The notes under the pieces are model-generated. The model did not search any database, was not told the origin of the DNA, and saw only the letters and a list, made by a program, of their open reading frames with translations. From the NCBI GenBank assembly GCA_030490835.1, contig CM059972.1, forward strand, positions 14,733,764 to 14,797,763: a stretch of DNA of 64,000 bases, written 5' to 3'. Below, piece after piece: positions 44,911 through 56,629 of the stretch. This stretch comes from Annona cherimola (lineage: Eukaryota > Streptophyta > Magnoliopsida > Magnoliales > Annonaceae). Numbering within the stretch: the first letter of the stretch is position 1; every line of letters begins with the position of its first letter. The position numbers and the translations under genes are program-made.

Positions 44911-45882
44911 ATGACAAGTGTAGCTCAGCAACTAAAGGATCTTCAAGCTGGTATGAGACTGCTCTTAAATTCTCGTGGAAGGAAACATCGGAAATACGGT
45001 TCCCCATCGACGAGTGGAGCGGAGTTGACTTCTGAAGAGGATTCATCTTCAGAAGAAGATAGAAAAGAACGAAGGGAGCAGGATGGTATCGTTTTGTTCG
45101 AGAGGAAGAGAAGCAGTTTGGTAACAGAGAGGGACGGAAACAGAATTGGATGGATGGGAAAAAGCAGAGGCACAGGGATTCCTCTCCACGGAGAAGGACA
45201 ACTTCAACTCAATCTGGACAGTTCCAGCAAGGAAGGTTGGATTTCCCGACATTTTCCCAACATTTTCGTCAGGAGATCCGAACGCTTGGTTACTCAGAGC
45301 TCAAATTTATTTTGAGTTGACTGATACACCTGAGGAGGATCGGGTACGGATTGCGTCATATCACTTGGATGGGGCAGCGATCCAATGGTATTACTGGGCA
45401 AGGAGGCGCCGAGAGGTTAGTTCTTGGCGGCGATTTTGTAAAAATCTGAAGGCACGTTTCGAGACGGGTAGTCAGATTGATGTGCATGAGGCACTCACTA
45501 CAGTTCATCAGCGTGGGCTCTGGAGGAGTATTTAGAAGAATTTGAGAACCTGACAAACCGAGTTAAAGGATGGAAAGAGAAGGCTCTGGTGGGCTCTTTC
45601 ATTGCTGGTCTTCATGAAGATCTGGGCGCTGAGGTGCGATTGGTAAGGCCGACCACATTGGCGGATGCTATCAAATGGGCCAAAAGATTTAATAATAAAA
45701 TGATTCGGACCAAATCCGGCACCAAATTGTCTAAAGGATGGCAAACTGAGAGAGGTGGGGGTTACGGGCAGATAAGACACCGTATATTCAAGCCGGATCC
45801 AGTAAAGGAGCAGTGGAGAAACCTCACTACAAGACAGATTTGGGGGGACGAACAGAGGGAGCTCGGGGTGAGTTTCCAGTGA
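44911..45882 (+). pseudogene. gag: gypsy gag, frameshifted
   Basis: An ATG at 44911 opens a frame with a coiled-coil-like start (SVAQQLKDLQAGMRLLL) and an acidic Ser/Glu section. The gag core then appears in a second frame (from about 45200: GDPNAWLLRAQIYFEL, WYYWARRRREVSSWRRF). After about 45535 it returns to the first frame (EYLEEFENLT, GSFIAGLHEDL). The zinc knuckle lies in the third frame, within the next entry. These changes are frame breaks, because the protein sense is continuous across them. Gag would form the particle. At least three indels separate it from a working copy. Confidence 0.85.
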
Positions 45883-48821
45883 AGAAGATGACATGGGAAC
45901 AATTACAGGAAAGAAGGAAGAAGGGGCTCTGTTATACTTGTGATGAGAAGTTTACACGAGGACATAATTGCCCAAATAAGCAATTGTGTGTGCTGCGGCA
46001 AGAGTGGCTGGAGGACACCTCTGAGGAAGATAGCGGGAACAGAATGGGAGAAGAATTGAAGGAGAGGAGAAGCCCAGAATTATGTTGTATCTCTCTACAG
46101 ACGCTAGATGGAGTAGATAATTTTCAAGCCTTAAAGGTAAAAGGAATGATTAACAGTGTTGAAGTGGTGGTAATGGTTGACAACGGTAGCACTCATAATT
46201 TTGTGCACCAAAAATTGGTGAACCAATTGGGGCTGTTGGTTCAACCTACATCAGTGTTCAGAGTGTTAAAAGGGGATGGTTCTGCAATGGTGGGACAGGG
46301 AATCTGTAAGGAGGTGCCTATTGAAATCGCAAGAGGCATTCATATCGTCAATATGTTTCCTCTCACTTTAGGGGGGACAGATGTGGTGTTGGGAGTGGCC
46401 TGGTTGAGAAATCTGGGAATTATCACTTCGGATTGGAAGAAAATGGAACTGAGCTTCACATTGAAAGGAGTCTCATATAAGTTACAAGGATTGCATTCTG
46501 GAGAGGTTCAGCTTGCTTCCCGACAGCAATTGAATAAAATGCAAAAATCTGCATGTCAAATGTTCTTGCTCCAAGGACTAGAGGCATCTCTTCAACTAAC
46601 TGGAGAGGAACAAAAGAATCAGATGGATGAAATAGAAGGGGTGCTAGACCAATTTGCAAGAGTCTTCACAGATCCACAGGGTTTGCCTCCCATGAGAAAT
46701 ATTAACCATCGGATTGAATTGGTTCCCAATGCTGCACCCACATCCATTCGACCTTATCGCTATCCGTATCATCAAAAGCGGGAAATAGAGAAGCAGGTTG
46801 AAGAGCTCTTAAGGAAAAGATGGATTCAGCCCAGTGTAAGTCCATTTTCTGCACCAGTCTTATTAGTTAAAAAGAAAGACAATTCGTGGCGGATGTGTAT
46901 AGATTTCCGAGCTTTGAATGAGATTACCGTAAAAGATAAATTTCCCATACCTGTCATTGAAGAATTGTTAGATGAAATCTCGGGAGCTTGTGTTTTCTCT
47001 AAATTAGACCTACAATCCGGATACCATCAGATTCGTATGCAGCCAGAAGACTCATATAAAACAGCATTTAGAACTCATCATGGTCGGTTTGAGTATTTGG
47101 TCATGCCCTTTGGGTTGTCCAATGCCCCGGCTACTTTTCAAAGTCTCATGAATCGGGTTTTCGCACCATTTCTTCGTCGATTCATCTTAGTGTTCTTTGA
47201 TGACATATTGGTATACAGCCCTTCTTGGAGTGAGCACAGGGATCATCTTCGAGCTGCATTACAATGTCTGCAACAGAATGCTCTCCTAGCTAACCGAAAA
47301 AAATGTGAATTTGCCAAGTCCCAAATTGGTTATTTGGGTCATATTATATCAGCGAAAGGCATTGAAGCAGATCCAGAAAAATTGAAATGTATTCAAGACT
47401 GGCCTCGTCCTACCTCAGTTAAGCAGTTAAGGAGTTTTTTGGGATTGACGGGTTATTACCGTCGCTTTATTAGGAACTATGGAATGATAGTAGCTCCTTT
47501 AACATCGTTGCTTAAGAAAGATGGATTCAGTTGGACCCCAACAGCAGAAGAAGCCTTTGAGAAGCTGAAACAAGTGATGTGTCATCCACCGATTTTAAAA
47601 GCACCTGATTTTTCTAAACCATTCACTCTGGATTGGGATGCATCAGGAAAAGGGGTGGGAGCGGTCCTAAGTCAACAGGAGCATCCAGTAGCCTTCTTTA
47701 GCAAGGCATTATCAATACAGAATCAGGGTCGTTCAGTTTATGAACAGGAGTTAAAAGCTATAGTACTAGCAGTGAGAAAGTGGAGGCCGTATTTACTGGG
47801 TAATAAGTTCACGGTGCGTACCGACCATAACAGCATTAAGCATCTGCTTAAACAACGCATTTTAACCCCGGAACAACAGCGTTGGATGTGTAAACTGATG
47901 GGATATGACTTCGTGGTAGAATACAAGAGAGGAGCAAATAATGAAGTGGCAGACGCGTTATCTCGACAAATGGCCATAGCAGAGCTATCGATTTCTACCA
48001 TTTCATGTCCTTTATGGCAGGAAATTCTGCAGCAGAACAGGGAGGATTCGTCTTTGGAATCTGTCCGGCAGGCACTGGAACAGGACCCTACAGCCTATCC
48101 TCACTATGACGCACACAATGGACTGCTATATTACAAGGGAAGAGTGGTTATCCCTGCTGGAAGTGATCTCATTCCTCAAGTCTTCTCTTATTTTCATGAC
48201 TCTGTTTTGGGGGGTCATTCGGGGGTTTTTAGAACATTCAAACGGATTGGGGAACATCTTTATTGGGTCGGGATGCAAGAACATATTCGAAAGCTAGTGG
48301 CGTCATGTGATATTTGCAATCGGGTCAAGTATTCAACCATGCGTCCTGCTGGACTACTACAGCCCATTCAACTGCCACATTGTTTATGGGAGGAAGTCAC
48401 ATTAGACTTCATCGAAGGTTTGCCTTGTTCAAATGGTAAATCTGTGATTCTGGTGATAGTGGATAAGTTGTCTAAATATGCCCATTTTTCTGCTTTGAGT
48501 CATCCCTACACAGCTGCAGTAGTAGCTAAGCGCTTCATTAATGATGTAGTGAAGCTTCATGGGTTACCTAAGGCCATTATTTCAGATAGAGACCCGATTT
48601 TTCTTAGTCATTTTTGGGGAATACTTTTTAAAGAACAAGGAGTTAAGCTCAAACATTCTACAGCTTACCACCCACAATCAGATGGGCAAATAGAAGTGAC
48701 TAATCGAACATTGGAAACATATTACGATGTTTTGTTTTGCAAAGACCACGGAGGTGGCTTGATCTCCTTCCATGGGCAGAATACTGGTATAATTCTTCCT
48801 ATCATACTACTGCTGGAATGA
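45813..48821 (+). pseudogene. pol: gypsy pol: zinc knuckle, protease, RT, RNase H, integrase (N part)
   Basis: One long open frame. Zinc knuckle CYTCDEKFTRGHNC lies at about 45940; protease VDNGSTHNF at about 46180; reverse transcriptase includes FSKLDLQSGYHQIRM and the catalytic FFDDILVYS at about 47195-47220; RNase H includes TLDWDASGKGVGAVLSQ; the integrase zinc finger contains CDICNRVKYS; the integrase core has LDFIEGLP and SDRDPIF. Sense ends near RTLETYYD (about 48725), after which a frameshift sends the ribosome to an early stop at 48821 while the true continuation is in another frame. The first codon of the open frame is not a real start; translation would come from gag. Confidence 0.88.
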
Positions 48822-49570
48822 CTCCTTTTAAAGCTTTGTACGGTTACAATGCTCCCACCATTCCAGCCTATGAGATGGGTTCTACTAATGTAGCTGAGGT
48901 GGATGAGTGGTTAACTTTAAGAGACCAGACCATCCGTTTACTTCGAGAGAACCTCCTTCAAGCGCAGCAACGAATGAAAAGCATGGCTGATCGTCATCGA
49001 CAGGAAGTGGAATATCAACCAGGAGATATGGTCTATCTGAAACTTCATCCCTTCCGACAGTTGTCTGCACGTCTTCGATTGGTCCATAAACTCTCGCCCC
49101 GCTTTTATGGACCCTTCAAGGTGCTGGAAAGAATGGGCCAAGTGGCTTATAAACTGGATCTACCGACCACTTGTCGCATCCATCCCACCTTCCATGTTTC
49201 TCTTCTCAAGAAGTGTATTGGTGCAGCATCAGCAATAGCTTCGCTTCCTCCCATCGATGGAAATGGGGAATTGACATTGGAACCAGAACAAATATTGGCA
49301 TCTCGGCAAGTCCTACGTGGGTCTGACACCATTACTGAACTTCGTGTTCGATGGAAAGGACTTGGGCCTTCCGATGATACTTGGGAAGACCAGCGTCAGA
49401 TTCGAGCTCTTTTCCCTCGAATTATCCTGGCGGACCAGGATTCGTCTCAGCCCGGCGGGAATGATACGACCGAGTATGAAGAGCCTACAGCAGCGGAGCA
49501 GCAACAACAGCCTGGTCGCGTGTTACGACCTCGAGAGCGCATCAGAGCTAGACAGCGACTCAACCTATGA
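48737..49570 (+). pseudogene. pol: gypsy pol 3' end: integrase C-terminus and chromodomain
   Basis: This continues integrase in a new frame (LDLLPWAEYWYNSSYHT, then the GPFKVLERMG segment and IHPTFHVSLLKK). It ends with a chromodomain-like region (ILASRQVLRGSDTITELRV, then WKGLGPSDDTWED), which in chromoviruses directs integration to particular chromatin. The frame runs 109 bp into the 3' LTR and stops at 49568-49570, so the polyprotein tail (a Gln-rich, Arg-rich stretch) is encoded by LTR sequence. The open frame's first codon is TTG and is not a start. Confidence 0.86.
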
Positions 49571-49799
49571 CAACCTGGCATGATCGTGTTAGGCTGTTAC
49601 GGGGCAGCAGTTAGTGGAGGAAGGTCTTATAAATAGTACTGTTATCTTCTTTTCGCATGTCTGAATTCTTACCAATTCTTGTATTCCAAGAAAGCTCGGA
49701 AATGTTCCCTCCGTGAAGAGGAACCCTATCTGATCCTGTTGAGAGATCGATAGGAATACAGAGAGAATTAACCATGGCTTTCTAGTAGAAACCATATCA
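49462..49799 (+). repeat. 3' LTR of the gypsy element
   Basis: 338 bp. Its first 109 bp are also the end of the pol reading frame. TATAAATA lies at 49628-49635. The purine-rich GGCGGGAA just before it is short and poor for a polypurine tract. Confidence 0.95.
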
Positions 49800-49804
49800 G
49801 CATG

Positions 49805-50477
49805 GTCGAAAACGGGAGAGTCTACACCCGATCGCAAAAGATCGTAGCTCCAATTTAAAAAGGCTTAGATTGCTAATATGACTAAAGTACGAACATTGAA
49901 ATACTAGCATTTTTTTTAATTATCATCATATCCTTAGGTGGAAGGTTTGGGAAGTAGGAAAAAATGGAGAACGATTTAGTAAAAAAAATTTCAAAATTGA
50001 TAATATGAAAAAAAATTACAAGGTGGGGTAAGAATATAAAAAGATGTATGGAAAAGTAAAATTAAGAGAGAAATTTTCTCACTTCCCAAATGCTGCAAAA
50101 ATATTGTATAAGACTATGCCACCAAATATTTGGATAAATTAAAAATAAACAATCTCAATTAATGTTAATTTTACGAACAAATATATTCTAAGCTTAATAT
50201 AAATCAATTAGGAAATTCATATTATTAGATCTAATTAATAAACTTCGAAATTGAAAAGTTAATTTATTTATCAAGCGACAAAAATTGAGGTTTTTGCAAC
50301 ATTCCTATGCATGAAAAAATGAGGTAAAAGTTAGTGCGATGGATTGAAAAAGACACCAAAGAAAAAGTTTATTTTTTTGAAGATATAAACAATAATGAAA
50401 ATTTGGATATTAGCACAACTTTGTTGCTAATGTTAATCTCTATCTCCCTGTGTTTGAGATTCAAGCAATTTGTCAGG
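49805..50477. other. AT-rich intergenic DNA between the gypsy element and a solo LTR
   Basis: No gene is recognised. The first 50 bases after the insertion are GC-richer and would continue the sequence that was contiguous with 44482 before insertion. Confidence 0.4.
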
Positions 50478-50482
50478 ATCTT

Positions 50483-52156
50483 TGTGAGGACCAGGTATTT
50501 TATTCTATTTTTATTATAACTTTTCTCTATTTATGAGGTAACTTATGAACATGCTAGTAAGAATTTTACGATATTAATGGATACATAACATACATGGACA
50601 CGACATTTAGGAGATGTATAGTGCGTATGTGCATGCATGGTTAGCGTTCCATTGATGGGCACTATGACTATTGTTTCCCTCGCAGAGTAGGCAGCGCCCC
50701 CGAAGAAAATTTTAATTATTAAGTCGTATGAGTGGGAGAGTAAATTACTAATTGCAATTAGACCCGATCCATGTTCCGACCCGACCCGATAGGGATTCAG
50801 TAATAAAGGAAGCCCGCGCGCGCTAGGGTTCATTTTTCATCCCGCACCCGGCTATCTTCCTTCTCCTTCTCTTTCCGTTCTCTGCGTCTTCTCTTCTTTC
50901 CCCACCATTCAGTTCGGGCTAGCCATGGATTCATTCAAGGAAGCTCTACCGACTGTTTGAGGATCATCGACTCGAATCGTGGAAGTTCCGAATCTCTCCG
51001 TCTAAGTCTGGAGCACTGTTTTTGGGGAAAATTTCGATTCAAGTAAGTAGATGTCGCCCCTTCTCGATTTAGTGATGAAATTTTATGTTAAACGCGATGC
51101 GAGGCTAGAGGGAATGTATAGCTTCTAACGACTCCATGGTATTAGGCGTAGAGTTCGTAACAGTTAGGGTTCATGGTGAATTTACTTTGAATGCGTGATT
51201 TCTATGATGTAAAAGACTTCTTAGCAGTTGTTATATTGTTGGAATGTGACGTGAATTGATTTTCCCCAATCGAGAGTATGAATTGAAGGTTCTTTCTTTT
51301 CGCACCTATCATGTGTTTGATAAAATGCTTGTGTGACAGATTTATGTGTTGAATCTGAATTGTGTTGATGTTGTATGCGTGGTTTGCGATGGGTTTCATT
51401 GTCTGTTGTGTATGATGCGTTATCTCAAATAGTTGGTTGTAAGGGTTGTTCATGGCCCCTGATTGACATGAGGAGAGGGTTGTTCATGGCCCTTGATGGA
51501 CATGAGTAGATGATTGGTCGTGTTGTTCAATCTGTGTGTATGGTTATATGCATACGATCTTGGGAGTGGGTATTGGATCCATGTGTATTAAATTCATCAC
51601 TATATGAGCATCCATCATTATGCTTATTCCATATTGTGCTAACCACTATCTACTTACTGGGTCTATTTAGACTCATATCATTTGTTATTGTGCTTTTAGA
51701 TCGCAGGTCAGAAGGGGAACTTAAGGATGGAACAAGTTGAAGATCAAACATGAGGGACCCTAGCACAATATGTTGATTTCAGTTCTTTTAGACTTGTGCT
51801 CTTTTTGATAATCATATATGTAGACAATTACTTAGGCGGATTCGCTTTGACAACTATAATGTATTTGGTATTTCAGATTGGATTGTAATCCTTGTTGATG
51901 CACATATGCATGACTATTATATCTGTTTGTTGTGTAAGGAAAATATGTAATGATTTCCTTCTATATGAATGTTCTTATTATATGAAGATGCAAGTATATA
52001 AATAGGATTGAATGTTACAGATGGAAATGTTATGAATATCAGGTCATGTATTCCATATTACCCCTTGTATGTTATGGGGAGATGCTGCCGAATTTTTCTT
52101 AGATTGTGTAGCGCCGTTGACTAGTTATTGAGTATTTTTATGCATGGGGCGTTACA
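50483..52156 (+). mobile_element. Solo LTR, 1674 bp, TSD ATCTT, same family as 1381-2952
   Basis: It begins TGTGAGGACC and ends GGGGCGTTACA. ATCTT at 50478-50482 repeats at 52157-52161, a perfect 5-bp duplication. It aligns along its length with the copy at 1381-2952 in the same orientation, including the GACCCGAYCC promoter-side segment, the GTAAGTAGATGTCGCC segment and the TTGTTCATGGCCC direct repeats. It holds about 120 bp near 50590-50755 that the first copy lacks. No interior remains. Confidence 0.88.
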
Positions 52157-52161
52157 ATCTT

Positions 52162-52602
52162 GAATCTCCCACTTGTTTGATTCTTAATAATTTCTGGTCT
52201 TTGTAGCTTTTAAACTTCAATTTTCTTTAAATATAAAAAATACTAATGAGAATGCTTTTGTTGAAAAAAATCATAAATCAACACAAAGTACAGCACACTG
52301 CTTTGAGCTTATCAATGAAAAACAATTCTTATCAAGTCTAACCAAAGGAGCAAGCTACTAGCATGGTTGACAAGCATACTATTCTAGTGCAGAAGGTTCA
52401 AACTTCAAGTCCCCATGTAAGAAGTTTGTCTCTTATTTTTTTAGAGCAATATCTTTGTTATTATTATGTTAGCAACATTATTAGATTTACATCTATAAAA
52501 TAAATTTAACGATATGTATTTGGGTTGAGTTATAAATTTATTGATAAAAAACACTTGCGTATGCACACGTACTTGTAGCTATATATGAATGGCAGTTGAT
52601 TG
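52162..52602. other. Intergenic DNA with a weak tRNA-like patch
   Basis: Near 52375-52425, TAGCATGGTTG and GGTTCAAACTTC recall box A and box B, but the fit is poor and no tRNA fold is convincing. Otherwise AT-rich with no feature. Confidence 0.3.
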
Positions 52603-52970
52603 AATGCGCCCAGGTGCACTTAGCCTGAATACACCCGGGCGTATTTAACCCATTTTTTATTTATTTTGAAAGTTTTTTATACAACTTTTAATCTAAGCGA
52701 ATTTAACTTGTATGTATTTTTTATTTATTTTGAAATTTTTTTATATAACTCTTAATCTAAGTGTATTTAACCTCTGTATTAAGTTTTATTATTTTTAAAA
52801 ATATGTAAATATTTTTTAGATTTTTTAAAATTAATAGCATTTTTTATAATTTAAATACATATATTAAATACACTTGAGTAACGTTAGCATACAAAATTTT
52901 CAAAAGAAATAAAAATAATAAATTTTTACACTCAGGGTACGAAGCTAATTGCACCTGGCACACAGGTACC
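52603..52970. repeat. Diverged relative of the 17564-17933 foldback MITE
   Basis: The left part has GAATGCGCCCAGGTGCACTTAG and ACACCCGGGCGTATTTAACCC, like the ends of the Mutator-type element. Inner arms repeat CTTAATCTAAGTGTATTTAAC and its inverse AAATACACTTGAGTAACG. An internal 60-bp section (TTTTTTATTTATTTTGAAA to TCTAAG) is duplicated in tandem. Ends are too eroded for a target duplication. Confidence 0.5.
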
Positions 52971-52980
52971 GGGCTCTATA

Positions 52981-53375
52981 TGGATTGCTAGCGAGCAAGC
53001 AGCAGGCGTATCAGCGTATGAAGTGACGCACTCCGTCACAGTATCAAAAGCGCCAGTGGCTTGTCTCTCACGATTCCTGCTCGGCGGACCCCGGACACAT
53101 TCAGGCTTTATAACAAATAATGCACGCCCCCACTTGCAGGAGTGTTCGCGGACTATTATTGTACAACGGTCCACTTGAATTGCTAGCCAGCACGCGTATC
53201 GGCGTGTGAAGTGATGCACTCCGCCACAGTAATCACGAGTGTGCTGCCGCTCACAAGTCCCGCTTGGCGGACACCGGTCACATTTTGGCTTAATAACCAA
53301 AAAAAAAAAAAAAATTTAAATGAACACCCCCCACTTGCACGAGTGTTCGTGGACTACAATTGGACAGCGGTCCGC
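52981..53375. repeat. Diverged tandem duplication, two units of about 190-200 bp
   Basis: Unit one starts GGATTGCTAGCGAGCA and unit two (about 53178) GAATTGCTAGCCAGCA. Both contain GAAGTGAYGCACTCCGYCACAGTA and end with CCCACTTGCASGAGTGTTCG followed by GGACTA and ACRGCGGTCC-like words. Unit two has an A16 run that lengthens it. The minus strand stays open through both units (52932-53300), but I see no domain. GC content is clearly higher than the surroundings. Confidence 0.78.
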
Positions 53376-54368
53376 ATCATCGTCGATCTCGGCCACACTC
53401 TCTATCCTTTTTCTGGGCCACTCCACGGAGGCAAAAAAGAAGATGTATATACGACGAAGACGGTTACAACAACTCGGAAATGATGATGATTGAGTTTGGC
53501 TGTAATTGTAATTCCCTTGGACCTATGTGGTGAGTGTGGCCCGCCAGCCTAGGCTGGATGCAGTCTGTGAACCCAACCTTTTTCCGGGATCAAATAAATC
53601 ACAGGGGACAGGGACGTAGGGTAGGGCCGAGGAACTCGCTTTCCCAGCGTTTTGAAAAATGGTCCTAGATGGCGTCGGATGTGGGGAGGGCAGGGCTGAC
53701 TCATCACTGATCTAAGACCATTGCCGACCAACACTCGCGACTGATGACTCATGACTCATGAGCAGAGCTATGAGCTATCCCTTTGTCGGAGCAACGGAGG
53801 AAGCATTGCACGCGCGCGAGTAAGATTCAGGAAGCGTCGAATACAAGCCAGTCGCGTCATTGAGTAGGCGGTGGGCCCACTGCTGCTCATGGTTACCAAG
53901 AAACGCTGGACTAGCATGTGAGATTAGGACTCCCAGGTAGAACAGCAGACAAATCACGGGGCTAAAAGCCTAACTAGGAACTTACTAATTAAAGTGTGTT
54001 TACCAGGTGTTAAAACTTTAGAAGACAAATTTTTAGGTAAAAGTTTTAAAATACGAGAAAATAATGTAATATGAAAGAACAATAACAAATAAAAAAAGAG
54101 AATAATGTTAAAAAATATATTAATTGCGTAAATAATTACGTAGAAATAATTAAAAAGTAATTTGGAAGTTACATATGCACCTGCAATTTGATTAATACCA
54201 AAGTATGCCGGTAGATATAGTTGTTTGAACAATTCGAATATGAAAAAAATATTATTATGAGTTAAGAGGGAGTTTTATTTCAATTTTAAAATTATGGAAA
54301 ATGAAAAAAGCAAGTTATTGCTTTTTAAAAGGGAAATATATCTGCTTACACTCTCTTATTCTCCAGGA
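53376..54368. other. Intergenic DNA, nothing recognised
   Basis: GC-moderate until about 53960, then AT-rich. About 53985-54165 resembles the GGGTGTGTTTG MITE family (AAAATAATGTAATATGAAAG, GAGAATAATGTTAAA). No gene is supported. Confidence 0.35.
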
Positions 54369-54582
54369 TTTATTGAAGGTTAAATGTCATATCCACTCCA
54401 ATCTGTATCATTTGATTGAGAAAATTAAGGAGCACATGAGTAGCTTCATTTGCATCAAATTTTCTCATGTATCAAGACGGATAACACTGTTGCTCACACC
54501 TTAGTGGATTATCCTCTATCTATGAGGCTTCCTGACCGTGTTTGGTTAGATGAGTCCCCTAAATTGAGTGGGTTGGAAGGCC
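54369..54582 (+). pseudogene. LINE RNase H tail, fragment
   Basis: Conceptual pieces match the end of plant LINE ORF2: LYHLIEKIKEHMSSF, then FSHVSRR, then in another frame NTVAHTLVDYPLSM and RVWLDESP. This is the same segment seen at the end of the LINE at 1-1240 (VAHSLVNYDL, WVNESP). It is short and frame-broken. Confidence 0.65.
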
Positions 54583-56629
54583 TGTTTCATAAAAAATATT
54601 TTTTTAAAAAAAATATAATATTCTATCTCATCCTAAATCCATCTCATTTTTTGTGAATAAGCCACGATTATGTAATATTAACTTTGCGTGTATTGGAAAG
54701 TCAAATGTGGAAATTACCTACCCATCTTACCTTTTTGGCTTTTTTCCTATATTTTCTTCATTTTTGGTATCTTTTCTTATAGCTACTAAACTTCACTTTA
54801 GTCCTACCATATTACACCATTTTCTTACTTTTCCAAATTCATTCAATTTCATTTCCATCATTCATCAAAGGCCAAACACTTCCTTTAAATCATTTAAGCT
54901 CAAAAATCACGTTGGTAAAAAATTGTAAAGTATTTATTTTACAATTTGGAAATGCTTTTAAAAATAATTTTATGTTTAGCCTAAAAGATGAAAGAGCTTA
55001 TAAACATTTAAATTACCAAAAATAACATATGGAAGTAATCCTTATTTTGAGCTATTTTAATAATAAAAGATATTTTTATATCAATCCCTCAAAGTAAAGA
55101 TGGTAATAACATATGAATTAATATTAAAATAAAAGTAATAATCTAAAGCACCTTGGTTGCATGGACATGTCCATGCACCCCTTTATTTTCTTATTTAAAA
55201 TATTTATTATGCTTATTTACATATCTTTATTCATGATATATCAAAAGTCACTTCAATTGGAATTTTTATTTTGAAAAATTTAACATCTTTTCGAAAGTAT
55301 TGAAGAATGAAAATAATATATAGTGCGTGCATAATGCATATAAGTTTCCATCCAAAATGAATTTTAGCACATGAATAAATATATATAGGTAAACATAATA
55401 AACAATTTAAATTTTAAAAGATTTTAAAATAAGAAAATGAAAGAGGTGCATGGGCACATCCCCATACAACTCAGGGTTCTGAATCACTGCACCAAAATAG
55501 ATTATACTATCAAAAAATTCAAATAGGTCCAAAATCCTTTTAATTTTTATTTAATATAACAATTTTCTTTTATAGTAAATTTATTTCATTTGATTATTTA
55601 TTTTCTTGCTGAAATTCCATTGTAGTTATACCTATTTCTGCATGCTAGGTTTGAAAATTAACGAGCCATATTTTTTTAATTTTTTAGTGTCCTACAGCTT
55701 AGGTAGTTGAATCTTCTAATATGTATAATTGTGTGTGTGTATATATATATTGTAATTTGAACATATTAAAAAAAATTATCCAGTTATGCATGCTACCATT
55801 ACCTTTTCCTATTTTCATGCTAGCAAAATAGCAAGCAACAAAATGCACATTATAATAAGTCATTTCCCACCTAAGTGAGAAATAAAATACACATCAAAAT
55901 CAATTTATATAGTAATCAACTGATCCACATCATTTTACCATTAGAATCATTTAGAGACTATTAATTTAATATAAATCATTTTTTGAAATTTAAAATATTC
56001 TAAGATGATTTTAACATTGACGAATCATTATAAAAATTAATTAATGTATACTGTTTTTTATCTAAAAAATTAATGAAGGTAGAAACAAACAAGTAGGTTT
56101 TCACGACAATAGGGATGCTCAATATTGCGTTTATTATTATCATTAACAAAATCAGCTATGAAATAGCCACGTGTCATGACAAATTCAATACAGTGTAACA
56201 TCGCGAGTCATTATTTACATATTGTATCTCTCCCTTAAGCAACATTGTATTAAAATTAACTATAGAAGTTAGTATTCTCAAAAAAAAAAAAAAAAAACTA
56301 TAGGAGTTAGAAGAAAGTTCCGTGACAGTTATGTCTTTTCATTTGGACCATGCAACGATTAAATTATTTGGCGGGAAAATGCAAGAAATTCAGGTTGAAT
56401 CACCAGGTTTACTAGGAGTGGAAGTGGTTTCGTGTCATCCATGAAAATTTTACTTCATCCATTCCATCTAACCTCATTTATTTAACTTTGAGACCAAGTT
56501 TCCTCTATGGTAACGTTTGCTTAAAATATATACAGCTGTGACGATAAAAATACATGTATATATATTTATTTATGTGTAAATTATGAAAAATATTTATATC
56601 AATTCAAATATGCATTAAAATGCAACATT
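54583..56629. other. AT-rich intergenic DNA
   Basis: No gene or RNA is supported. A CCATGGACATGTCCATGCACC-like palindromic word occurs at about 55150-55180 and its inverse (GGTGCATGGGCACATCCCCATG-like) at 55445-55470, hinting at an old inverted-repeat element of about 310 bp. A poly-A run of 18 lies near 56280 between two copies of ACTATAGRAGTTAG. Confidence 0.4.

Larger units (their letters stand above)
44488..49799 (+). mobile_element. Ty3/gypsy chromodomain retrotransposon, 5312 bp, TSD GCATG
   Basis: Two LTRs of 338 bp each begin TGATACGACC and end ATATCA. GCATG at 44483-44487 and 49800-49804 is a perfect 5-bp target duplication. Internal domains occur in the gypsy order: gag, protease, reverse transcriptase, RNase H, integrase, chromodomain. 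Short LTRs and small total size with a chromodomain suit the Reina-type chromoviruses (inference). LTRs differ at three positions noticed by eye. Despite this youth the coding region has at least four frame changes, so this copy is not autonomous. The sequence after the 5' LTR (GGAGACAGGAGG) does not match the usual initiator-Met primer site. Confidence 0.94.

Noticed and set aside
52375..52430. tRNA gene or SINE head
   Set aside because: Box B has a mismatch at a key base, stems do not pair, and no tail or duplication is present.
52932..53300. 122-codon minus-strand frame as a cysteine-rich gene
   Set aside because: It is the translation of a tandem duplication, has no signal peptide or domain, and no promoter is visible.
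56230..56320. Retroposon with an A18 tail between two copies of ACTATAGRAGTTAG
   Set aside because: Only about 7 bp other than the A-run lies between the copies, so simple slippage and duplication explains it.
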